A stretch of 33,767 bases of DNA from an uncultured Clostridia bacterium (GTDB taxonomy: Bacteria > Bacillota > Clostridia > Christensenellales > UBA1242). Positions 10,490-17,795 of the stretch are shown here, piece after piece; the first letter of the stretch is position 1, and each line of letters begins with the position of its first letter. Location of the stretch: positions 1 to 33,767 of the forward strand of contig CATKXS010000015.1 in the NCBI GenBank assembly GCA_949841045.1. The letters are read 5' to 3'. Under the pieces are notes generated by a model, which saw only the letters and a list, made by a program, of their open reading frames with translations, was not told the origin of the DNA and searched no databases. A program made the position numbers and the translations under genes.

Positions 10490-11887
10490 TTATTGAATTT
10501 CATCCTCGGCAGCAATGAACTTACGTGCATAGTAAAGACTATCTTTTAATCTTAACTGACCATCAGTCACCCCTTTGCCAAAAGGTATACCATATCTTGG
10601 AGTTCTAGCGCTAAAATCTTTCTTTTCTTTAATATTATCCATTATATCGTCTATAAGTTTATTATCATTTTTATTTATAATATATTTTGTAAACTGATTT
10701 TCTATATTTTCATCGTAACGATTATTTACTGCTTTGAACAAATAACTAGATATTAAAACTATGCCTTCAACCTCTTTTGCATCTACAATAGACTTTGCAA
10801 GACACAGACGTTGCTCTTTATTTATTCCATTTACATTTACTGCCATGCTATAAATATTTACAATATCATTTGTATCAAGCATTGCCATAACAAGGTCATC
10901 CATTTGGTCAATATGCTTCTTACCTATTGCATGTGCACAATCGTAAATTTTTTCGCTATCATTACTATAAATAGTTAAATCTACAAATTTTTTAAATGTT
11001 ACTTTGCTTAAACTATCAACCATATCCCTTGCATAAGGTTCTTTTAATAAAACGAAAAAGTTCTCTTTATTTTCCTTTAAAAGTTTATCTACTGTGCGTT
11101 TTAAAGTTGATGTATACTCACCTCTTTTAGCATAATAATACTCTTGCAAAACCTTCAAGCGAGCTTCATCAACTGTTGGAGCCTGAACCTTAGATTTCTT
11201 ATTAACAATTTCTATCTTTTTAAGTTCCCAAGCTTCTTTAAGGGTTCTTTGGAATTTCAATTCTTCAGTACTTACAGCACGGCCAATAGGAATAGCATAG
11301 CCAGGTCTACCTCTGGTTGCTTCATGTCTTTCTTCTATCTTATCAATAATGTTTTTTACTAATTTATTATCATGTTTTTGCAAAATAAAATCGACATATT
11401 CATTCAAAATATCGTAACCATCGCCAGATAATCTATACCCACTTACATGAGAAGATAAAGCAATGATACCACCAATATCTTTTGAGTTTACAATAGTTTT
11501 AGCAAGTTTTGTAAACTGCTCTCTTGAAATGCCATATGTAGACCAAGCCACTCTATAAATATTTCCTAAATCTCTGGTTTTAATTAAAGCATCAACAAGC
11601 GGTTCAAGGAATTCTTTATATTTTCTTCCCATCAAATCAGCGCATTTTACTATCTTTTCTCCGTCGTGAGAAGCAATTGCTAAATCTACAAATTTTCTGA
11701 CACTTTCCCTGCTAAGCCCATCATTAACTATTTCCTGTGCAAACCATAAATCAGCAATTGCAAAAATATTTTTAGGGTCATCTTTAAGAAGTTGATTTAT
11801 AATTGTATATATATAAACATCTACTCTATGACCGTTTACTTTATAATAATTTTCTATACCTTTTAATAAAGCTTCTAATTCTCTCAT
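10490..11887 (-). CDS. Uncharacterised alpha-helical (HEAT/ARM-like) protein with full-length internal duplication
   Basis: 465-aa ORF. Halves align: ...SRESVRKFVDLAIASHDGEKIVKCADLMGRKY... with ...TFKKFVDLTIYSNDSEKIYDCAHAIGKKH..., and RGRPGYAIPIGRAVSTEELKFQRTLKEA with SARTPRYGIPFGKGVTDGQLRLKDSLYYA. Confidence 0.8.
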   Translation of the reverse strand: MRELEALLKGIENYYKVNGHRVDVYIYTIINQLLKDDPKNIFAIADLWFAQEIVNDGLSRESVRKFVDLAIASHDGEKIVKCADLMGRKYKEFLEPLVDALIKTRDLGNIYRVAWSTYGISREQFTKLAKTIVNSKDIGGIIALSSHVSGYRLSGDGYDILNEYVDFILQKHDNKLVKNIIDKIEERHEATRGRPGYAIPIGRAVSTEELKFQRTLKEAWELKKIEIVNKKSKVQAPTVDEARLKVLQEYYYAKRGEYTSTLKRTVDKLLKENKENFFVLLKEPYARDMVDSLSKVTFKKFVDLTIYSNDSEKIYDCAHAIGKKHIDQMDDLVMAMLDTNDIVNIYSMAVNVNGINKEQRLCLAKSIVDAKEVEGIVLISSYLFKAVNNRYDENIENQFTKYIINKNDNKLIDDIMDNIKEKKDFSARTPRYGIPFGKGVTDGQLRLKDSLYYARKFIAAEDEIQ

Positions 11888-11905
11888 ATTTAATCTCCAC
11901 TATTA

Positions 11906-11934
11906 AGTATATCATATAAAAGTCCTCTGGTCAA
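11906..11934 (-). promoter_or_regulatory. Predicted sigma-A promoter for the duplicated helical protein
   Basis: On minus strand TTGACC-N17-TATACT. Confidence 0.7.
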
Positions 11935-11944
11935 TATGCTCTGC

Positions 11945-11970
11945 AAAAAAAATCACGGATTTAATCCGTG
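11945..11970 (-). terminator. Intrinsic terminator on minus strand
   Basis: Minus strand CACGGAT-TAA-ATCCGTG followed by ATTTTTTTT. Confidence 0.75.
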
Positions 11971-12029
11971 CACTTCTCAAATCATACTCACTTATTATTT
12001 TTAGCAAATTCCTAGTAAAATAAATTTAC

Positions 12030-12062
12030 AACAAAAAAAGGTAGAAAAATTCTACCCTTTTT
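12030..12062 (-). terminator. Intrinsic terminator after rplA
   Basis: Minus strand AAAAAGGGTAGAATTTTTCTACCTTTTTTT. Confidence 0.85.
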
Positions 12063-12066
12063 ATCA

Positions 12067-12750
12067 TTACATTGTAACGTTAATTTTAAGTCCAGGACCC
12101 ATTGTAGAAGCAATTGAAACATTTCTGAAATATGTTCCTTTTGCTGCTGCTGGTTTAGCTTTAATGAGAGCTTCGATAACTGTATTGAAGTTGTCAATAA
12201 GTTTGTCTTTGCCAAAGCTTACCTTTCCTAAGATTACGTGAACATTGTTTGTTTTATCAAGTCTATATTCAACCTTACCTGCCTTAGAGTCAGAAATTGC
12301 TTTGGTTACATCCATAGTAACAGTTCCGCTCTTTGGGTTTGGCATAAGACCTTTAGGTCCAAGAACTCTTGCCACACGTCCTACAACACCCATCATATCT
12401 GGAGTTGTGATACAAACGTCGAAATCAAGCCATCCGCCTTGAATTTTAGCAACCATTTCTTCAGCGCCAACATAGTCTGCACCAGCTTTAACAGCTTCGT
12501 CAGCCTTGTCACCTTTAGCGATTACTAATACTCTAACACTTTTACCAGTTCCGTGAGGAAGTACGCACACACCTCTAACTTGTTGGTCAGCGTTCTTTCC
12601 ATCAACGCCAAGACGAACGTGTAATTCAACTGATTCGTCAAATTTAGCTTTAGGAAGCTCTAAAAGTTTATCAAAACCGTTTGAAATGTCATAAGATTTT
12701 TGGTCTACCATTGCAAGGCTTTGAGCATATTTTTTTGCTAATTTTTTCAT
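12067..12750 (-). CDS. rplA: 50S ribosomal protein L1
   Basis: [74 protein letters not shown] is characteristic of L1. Confidence 0.98.
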   Translation of the reverse strand: MKKLAKKYAQSLAMVDQKSYDISNGFDKLLELPKAKFDESVELHVRLGVDGKNADQQVRGVCVLPHGTGKSVRVLVIAKGDKADEAVKAGADYVGAEEMVAKIQGGWLDFDVCITTPDMMGVVGRVARVLGPKGLMPNPKSGTVTMDVTKAISDSKAGKVEYRLDKTNNVHVILGKVSFGKDKLIDNFNTVIEALIKAKPAAAKGTYFRNVSIASTMGPGLKINVTM

Positions 12751-12760
12751 ATTGCCCTCC

Positions 12761-13189
12761 TTAGTCTACAACAGTAACGCCCATACTGCGAGCGGCACCA
12801 GCAATCATAGACATAGCAGACTCAACTGATGTGCAGTTAAGGTCTGGCATTTTTTGCTCTGCGATTTGTCTGATTTGAGCTTTAGTTATGCTACCGACTT
12901 TTGTTTTGTTTGGCACTGCTGAACCCTTATCAAGTCCAATAGCTTTCTTAATAAGAATAGCTGCTGGTGGGGTTTTGAGTACGAATGAGAAGCTTCTATC
13001 TGCATAGATAGTGACAACTACAGGAATGATAAGTCCTGCCTCTTTTGCTGTCTTGTCATTGAATTCTTTGGTAAATGCACCTAGATTGATTCCATGAGGT
13101 CCAAGAGTTGAACCAACTGGAGGTCCAGGAGTGGCTTTACCAGCTTCGAGTTGTAATTTAACAACTGCTGTAATTTTCTTTTCTGCCAT
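12761..13189 (-). CDS. rplK: 50S ribosomal protein L11
   Basis: [36 protein letters not shown] is characteristic of L11. Confidence 0.98.
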   Translation of the reverse strand: MAEKKITAVVKLQLEAGKATPGPPVGSTLGPHGINLGAFTKEFNDKTAKEAGLIIPVVVTIYADRSFSFVLKTPPAAILIKKAIGLDKGSAVPNKTKVGSITKAQIRQIAEQKMPDLNCTSVESAMSMIAGAARSMGVTVVD

Positions 13190-13204
13190 TTTTTCCTCCT
13201 TATT

Positions 13205-13301
13205 GTGGTGTATGAACGGTTGCAGTTCCGTTCTCCCACGATTTCAAGATAGTTTATAGTCATATCTAAAGGACTATATTTCAAGAGGCAACGCCTCGAA
13301 A
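13205..13301 (-). promoter_or_regulatory. Structured nusG-rplK intergenic leader (candidate r-protein autoregulatory site)
   Basis: Minus-strand stem-loops: GAGGC-GTT-GCCTC (13285-13297), TATAGTC-N10-GACTATA (13255-13278), and GTGG-gag-AACGG-aactgcaa-CCGTT-catac/a-CCAC (13205-13239) just upstream of the rplK SD. Confidence 0.55.
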
Positions 13302-13311
13302 TACCATATTA

Positions 13312-13968
13312 TTAGCCCTGAATTTTGTGAATTTGTGAAAGCTGAACATCAACTGTTGTATCTCTACCGAACATTTCAACAACAACTGATGCAACGCCCT
13401 CTTCTGTGTTTACTGAAAGGACAGTTCCAATCATGCTATTGAGAGCGCCTTCAATAATTTCAACTTTATCACCAGCAGTAATATCAACTTCAACTTTGAT
13501 TTTCTCAAGTCTAAGTTTGATAACCTCTTCCTCAGTAAGAGCAAGCGGACGCCCCTTAGGACCTACAAAACCAGTGATACCACGAGTACGAGTTACATTA
13601 TGCCAAAGGTCATCAGCATATTTCATCTTTACAAGAATATAGCAAGGCATCGCCTTTCTTTGAACAAGTTTTTTCTTGCCATTTTTTTCTTCAACAACAT
13701 CTTCCATAGGAATAATAACGTCAAAGATTCTATCTTGAAGATTAAATTTTTCTACAACCGTTTCAAGGTTCTCTTTTGCAACGTTTTCATAACCTGAAAA
13801 TGTGTGAAGAACATACCATTTTGCTTCCAAAGAGTCTACGAATTCTTTATAACCCATTTCGTCTTCGCTAAGTTCACGTTCAATTTCAGTTTGTGGCTCG
13901 CTGTTATCATTGGTCTCATGACTAACAGCTTCCTCATTATTAAAAGTTGTCATATCTTTTTCTTCCAT
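13312..13968 (-). CDS. nusG: Transcription termination/antitermination protein NusG with ~45-aa acidic N-terminal extension
   Basis: KWYVLHTFSGYENVAKENLE...MPCYILVKMKYADDLWHNVTRTRGITGFVGPKGRPLALTEEEV...GDKVEIIEGALNSMIGTV: NGN and KOW domains. Confidence 0.96.
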   Translation of the reverse strand: MEEKDMTTFNNEEAVSHETNDNSEPQTEIERELSEDEMGYKEFVDSLEAKWYVLHTFSGYENVAKENLETVVEKFNLQDRIFDVIIPMEDVVEEKNGKKKLVQRKAMPCYILVKMKYADDLWHNVTRTRGITGFVGPKGRPLALTEEEVIKLRLEKIKVEVDITAGDKVEIIEGALNSMIGTVLSVNTEEGVASVVVEMFGRDTTVDVQLSQIHKIQG

Positions 13969-13980
13969 GCTCTGCCACCT

Positions 13981-14322
13981 CTATCTATTTGTCAGAAGCT
14001 TCATAAGAGCTCCTAGACCATAGTCAATTCCAAATATAATAACTGCAAAAACGAGAACAACAACTAAAACAACACCAGTCTTTTTGCAAACTTCGCCAAA
14101 GCTTGGCCAAGTAACCTTTTTAAGTTCAGACAATGTTTCCTTTGTCTTTTTCTTTAAAGAGGTCTTATCTTTCTTTTCCTTACCGCCCTTTTTAGTTTTA
14201 TTTTTTTTGTTCTCTTGTTTTTTTACTTTATCGGTTTTGTCATTGTCTTTAACAGTTTTATTAGCTTCTTCATCTGTTATGTTTTCAGTCGCACTTAAGC
14301 TGTTTTTATTCTTCTTAGACAT
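13981..14322 (-). CDS. secE: Preprotein translocase subunit SecE with long Lys-rich N-terminal extension
   Basis: ETLSELKKVTWPSFGEVCKKTGVVLVVVLVFAVIIFGIDYGLGALMKLL; located between nusG and rpmG. Confidence 0.93.
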   Translation of the reverse strand: MSKKNKNSLSATENITDEEANKTVKDNDKTDKVKKQENKKNKTKKGGKEKKDKTSLKKKTKETLSELKKVTWPSFGEVCKKTGVVLVVVLVFAVIIFGIDYGLGALMKLLTNR

Positions 14323-14333
14323 ATAACCCCCAA

Positions 14334-14495
14334 TTATTTTGTTTCTTTATGAACAGTTCTTTTTCCACATCTTGAACAGAATTTTGTAATTTCAATTCTT
14401 TCAGGATTTGCAGCTGTGTTTTTGCTTGTAGCATAATTTCTTTCTTGACACTCTGTGCAAGCAAGTATGATATTTTTACGTTTTGGTAATGCCAT
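14334..14495 (-). CDS. rpmG: 50S ribosomal protein L33 (53 aa, below the ORF-track length cutoff)
   Basis: Hand translation [53 protein letters not shown] with two CxxC pairs; SD aggag upstream. Confidence 0.95.
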   Translation of the reverse strand: MALPKRKNIILACTECQERNYATSKNTAANPERIEITKFCSRCGKRTVHKETK

Positions 14496-14511
14496 AATTC
14501 CTTCTCCTAAC

Positions 14512-14541
14512 AAAAAAAACTAACACCCCGAGAGATGTTAG
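14512..14541 (-). terminator. Terminator-like hairpin immediately before the rpmG SD
   Basis: Minus strand CTAACATCTCTCGGGGTGTTAG followed by TTTTTTTT. Confidence 0.85.
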
Positions 14542-14545
14542 CCTT

Positions 14546-14574
14546 ATTATAACATAACAAATATTTGTTGTCAA
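14546..14574 (-). promoter_or_regulatory. Perfect-consensus sigma-A promoter for rpmG-secE-nusG-rplK-rplA
   Basis: Minus strand TTGACA (14574-14569), 17-bp spacer, TATAAT (14551-14546). The spacer region contains the perfect palindrome AACAAATATTTGTT (14556-14569). Confidence 0.88.
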
Positions 14575-14602
14575 CTATTTAACCAAAATTTTTTATACTT
14601 AC

Positions 14603-14872
14603 TTAAGTCTCAATTTCAGCGTCAACAAGCATAACAATGTCTTCCTTTTCGCAAGAAGATTTTACTACTTCAAAGTCAGTCGGTTGATTGAAATCTAAGT
14701 CATATTTTTCGATATATGAAAAATAAGCTTTAAGCATTTCTTTCGCGTAAAGATAAGCCTCTTCCATGAAAGAGCCATCAGTTGTAAGCTCAAGGTCAGG
14801 AATTAATACACGATAAACGTCTTCGTCCCTATCCTTAATAAAAATCGCAGGGTAAACAAAACTTTTCATCAA
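14603..14872 (-). CDS. HicB-like small protein
   Basis: MMKSFVYPAIFIKDRDEDVYRVLIPDLELTTDGSFMEEAYLYAKEMLKAYFSYIEKYDLDFNQPTDF resembles the HicB fold (ypaif...d...y.v.iPDL...T.GdtleEA...A...l). SD aggagc upstream. No HicA seen beside it. Confidence 0.7.
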   Translation of the reverse strand: MMKSFVYPAIFIKDRDEDVYRVLIPDLELTTDGSFMEEAYLYAKEMLKAYFSYIEKYDLDFNQPTDFEVVKSSCEKEDIVMLVDAEIET

Positions 14873-15083
14873 AAGCTCCTTATGAGTATTTTAGCATATA
14901 ATTTATTTTTTTCAAAACAAATTTAAGAAATTTTATAACTTTTTTGTTAGGCTATAAATTTAAGATATGCCAAATTTTGACATTTATCCACTCACCCACA
15001 AAAATTTGAACTTTCGACTCATTTTATTTTAAATCTCTTAAAAACTAATAATAATTATTTTATGACAAAGTAAGGAGAATTTT

Positions 15084-15296
15084 ATGGAACAATTTGACCT
15101 TTATAATAAAGATAGAGTCCTTATCAGATAAAAATAAAGTGTAGAGGAAATTTTAAAACTTATTGAAGAAAAAAAATTATCAAATACAACCCTTCACTCA
15201 TTTCAACTATTTTTGACATGAAAGACAACAGAGGCGCTTTTAAAATCTAAAATTAATATGATGCCAACAATAGACTAATTGATTTCAAAAGATAAT
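15084..15296 (+). pseudogene. Decayed coding remnant, possibly NUDIX-like
   Basis: SD aggag then MEQFDLYNKDRVLIR*K*SVEEILKLIEEKKLSNTTLHSFQLF..., with stops and an apparent frame change to FDMKDNRGAFKI*N*YDANNRLIDFKR*. The N-terminus recalls NUDIX starts (DLYDKDR). Confidence 0.4.
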
Positions 15297-15298
15297 TA

Positions 15299-15332
15299 AC
15301 AAAAAAACACCGAATTTTCGGTGTTTTTTGTT
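15299..15332. terminator. Bidirectional intrinsic terminator
   Basis: AACAAAAAAACACCGAATTTTCGGTGTTTTTTGTT. Confidence 0.88.
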
Positions 15333-15346
15333 GTTTTTCATAAATT

Positions 15347-16858
15347 TTAAACCAAAATATACTCATCTTCTGGTGCTAGCGCTCTGTCGCGAACATTTTG
15401 AGATATTTTTTCAATCTGAGCTTTTATCTCATTTTCTGGAAGTTTTTCAAGTTCGCCGGCTTTCTTTGCTTCAATAATTCTTGAACATATATTATCAAGT
15501 TCTACAAGATTATCTTCTCCAAAGCGTCTATATACTTTATTAAAATCTTCACTGATTCCACATTCTTTCAAATCCTCTAAATTCTCTTCAAGAAAATCAT
15601 TTAAATAAGGGAATACGCTATGATAAACACTGGCATAAGATTTCTTATTGCAAATTTCAAAACCGTCTTCTCTCATGCGTGCACAAATTTTTTGAGTGAA
15701 GAATTCATTCATAATTTCATCTAAACCATGAAAATCATTGTTTTTATAGTATAGCCCGTTTTTAGCCATGCTTATACCAACTTTAAATTTTTCCATTTTT
15801 TCATCGCAAAACATAAAAGTCTGAACCGCATGCCCCATTTCATGAACAATAGTATCATCGGTAGTTGTCTTACTTGAACCGCCAACAAGAACATAAGACC
15901 TTTTAACTTTGTCGGTAAAACAACTAAAACATAAACCAACTGGTCCTTTTGGCTTATTTAACACACAAGCTCTTAAATCTTCTTCTACATCTTTTGCCTT
16001 TGTTTCAGGGAACACATTGCGTGCATCTAGACAGGCATCTGCAAATCCATTTTTAATGTTGTATAAAAGTTCCTTTCTTGCATGGTCTTCCTTTTGAAAT
16101 TCGGTCATAATCTTAAAAACTAAAAGTCCGCCAAGCACCTTTTTCCCCACAAGATTGTTTAAGTTTTCAGAAATCAAATATTCAGAAACAACATCTCCTG
16201 TTTGGATGTATTCAATTACATTTGCAGTAACTTTTTTAAGATTTACAAGATTTTCATCTGTCTTTGTAAGGTTATATTCTTTCAAAATCTTTTCACTGAT
16301 TTTTTCTTTCCACCTTGAATAGAAAGAACTTTCAATTAAATCAATTTCACTCTTCCAAGGAGCAACACAAAGGCGTTCACGCTCTTCATTAATTTTTCTC
16401 GTCTCATCACGATATTTTTTGTAAATTTCGTCAATTTTGCCGATTTTTTGTGAAAAATCCTTGAAATTATTGTCATTTTTAAGAAATTCTGCTAAATTTT
16501 CAGGTTTTATCCCAAATCCATAATAAGCAAACTGATAGATTTCTGTCTGATAATAACCATTTAAATCGATGTTGTCTTTCCACTTATCAAGGTCCTCAAA
16601 ATCACCAAACCCTAAGTCATTTAACTTTAAGCCCAACTCTTTCTTGCATTTTTTGAAGACATGTCTAAGACTATAATCTATCTTTTCTGCATAGCTCTCA
16701 GCAATTGTATCATGGTCATCTTTAAAAATGTATTTAACATCTTTAAATCTTTCAACAATCTTTTCCCTATTCTCTTCGCCAAAGAACTCGACAAAATATT
16801 CAATTACTTTGTCAAGTTTACCTTCTAATGGATTGTATTGATTTGTAATTTCTGCCAT
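15347..16858 (-). CDS. M3-like (oligoendopeptidase-type) zinc metallopeptidase, putative
   Basis: HExxH motif in DDTIVHEMGHAVQTFMF followed by GLDEIMNEFFTQKI as candidate third-ligand Glu region. Confidence 0.7.
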   Translation of the reverse strand: MAEITNQYNPLEGKLDKVIEYFVEFFGEENREKIVERFKDVKYIFKDDHDTIAESYAEKIDYSLRHVFKKCKKELGLKLNDLGFGDFEDLDKWKDNIDLNGYYQTEIYQFAYYGFGIKPENLAEFLKNDNNFKDFSQKIGKIDEIYKKYRDETRKINEERERLCVAPWKSEIDLIESSFYSRWKEKISEKILKEYNLTKTDENLVNLKKVTANVIEYIQTGDVVSEYLISENLNNLVGKKVLGGLLVFKIMTEFQKEDHARKELLYNIKNGFADACLDARNVFPETKAKDVEEDLRACVLNKPKGPVGLCFSCFTDKVKRSYVLVGGSSKTTTDDTIVHEMGHAVQTFMFCDEKMEKFKVGISMAKNGLYYKNNDFHGLDEIMNEFFTQKICARMREDGFEICNKKSYASVYHSVFPYLNDFLEENLEDLKECGISEDFNKVYRRFGEDNLVELDNICSRIIEAKKAGELEKLPENEIKAQIEKISQNVRDRALAPEDEYILV

Positions 16859-16877
16859 GACTCCCCCTTATAATTTG

Positions 16878-16906
16878 ATTATACAATAAAATTATATAGA
16901 TTGCAA
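16878..16906 (-). promoter_or_regulatory. Predicted promoter for the metallopeptidase
   Basis: Minus strand TTGCAA-N17-TATAAT. Confidence 0.6.
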
Positions 16907-16915
16907 TATGTATTC

Positions 16916-16951
16916 AAAAAATCACCTCCTTTCGAGATGATTATTTTTATT
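16916..16951 (-). repeat. 36-bp direct repeat copy A; doubles as XRE1 terminator and contains GAAAGGAGGTGAT (perfect SD) on minus strand
   Basis: aaaaaatcacctcctttcgagatgattatttttatt, 35/36 identical to 17796-17831. Minus-strand hairpin AATCATCTC-GAAAG-GAGGTGATT then TTTTT. Confidence 0.9.
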
Positions 16952-16987
16952 GACTTGAATAACCTAATTTAATGTGTTGTATTTAAT

Positions 16988-17194
16988 TTAAAAATCCGAA
17001 ATACCTAATAAATAATCTGCACTCACATCAAAAAATATTGCTATACTTTTTAGCATTGTCAAACTAGGTTCAATTTTGCCTGTCTCATACTTCGCGATAG
17101 TAGATTTGTCTACATTAAGTCTTTCTGCAAGTTCAACTTGCGATAACCCCTTCTCCTGCCTCAGGTATTTTAACTTTTGTCCAAATTTTTCCAT
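16988..17194 (-). CDS. XRE-family HTH regulator (XRE1)
   Basis: FGQKLKYLRQEKGLSQVELAERLNVDKSTIAKYETGKIEPSLTMLKSIAIFFDVSADYLLG. Confidence 0.93.
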   Translation of the reverse strand: MEKFGQKLKYLRQEKGLSQVELAERLNVDKSTIAKYETGKIEPSLTMLKSIAIFFDVSADYLLGISDF

Positions 17195-17220
17195 AATTAT
17201 TCCTCTTTTTCTTTACATTC

Positions 17221-17265
17221 TGACAGAAAATCAGTATAATTACTTTAAAACTGATTATAAATCAG
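17221..17265. promoter_or_regulatory. Candidate XRE operator cluster in divergent promoter region
   Basis: CTGACAGAAAATCAGT, then ACTGATTATAAATCAG (CTGATT-ATA-AATCAG). The second element recurs upstream of XRE2. Confidence 0.65.
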
Positions 17266-17281
17266 CGTAAAGGAGGAAAAA

Positions 17282-17542
17282 ATGGACAACTTTTTATATA
17301 CTGCAATAAAAAACGATGTCGAGAGACATCTAAAATATTTGAGAATTTTTGAAATTGATAAAGTATCATTACATATCTGTCCATGTAGATATATAAGAAA
17401 CAGATACTTATTAAAAAATAAAAATAATGTAAAAGAATTATGTGAAATTTTTAATGTCAACAATATTGATGACTTATCTTACGAAATACTAAAACAAATA
17501 TTAAGTGAAAATCAGTATATATCTTCTAAACCCAAAAGATAA
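17282..17542 (+). CDS. 86-aa uncharacterised protein of the XRE module
   Basis: Very strong SD (aaaggagg) 6-7 nt before ATG. MDNFLYTAIKNDVERHLKYLRIFEIDKVSLHICPCRYIRNRYLLKNKNNVKELCEIFNVNNIDDLSYEILKQILSENQ. 3' end overlaps XRE2 antisense by 31 nt. Confidence 0.75.
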   Translation: MDNFLYTAIKNDVERHLKYLRIFEIDKVSLHICPCRYIRNRYLLKNKNNVKELCEIFNVNNIDDLSYEILKQILSENQYISSKPKR

Positions 17543-17727
17543 TCAGTACTAACCCTAAAATAAATTGCTAGGGTTTTAACCATATTCACACTAGGCTCTA
17601 TTTTATCAGTTTCATATTTAGCTATTGTAGATTTGTCTACATTTAGTTCCTCTGCGAGCTGAACTTGTGTTAATCCTTTTTCAGCGCGAAGAAGTTTTAA
17701 TCTCTTTCCAAAAGTATTATCTTCCAT
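17512..17727 (-). CDS. XRE-family HTH regulator (XRE2), paralogue of XRE1
   Basis: FGKRLKLLRAEKGLTQVQLAEELNVDKSTIAKYETDKIEPSVNMVKTLAIYFRVSTDYLLG; shares NVDKSTIAKYET.KIEPS with XRE1. Confidence 0.93.
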   Translation of the reverse strand: MEDNTFGKRLKLLRAEKGLTQVQLAEELNVDKSTIAKYETDKIEPSVNMVKTLAIYFRVSTDYLLGLEDIY

Positions 17728-17765
17728 AATATTATTATGACAAAAAATAGGATATAAAAACCAAT

Positions 17766-17782
17766 AACTGATTATAAATCAG
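17766..17782. promoter_or_regulatory. Candidate XRE operator upstream of XRE2
   Basis: Perfect inverted repeat ACTGATT-ATA-AATCAGT, same core as at 17250-17265. Confidence 0.65.
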
Positions 17783-17795
17783 TATCAATATAAAT

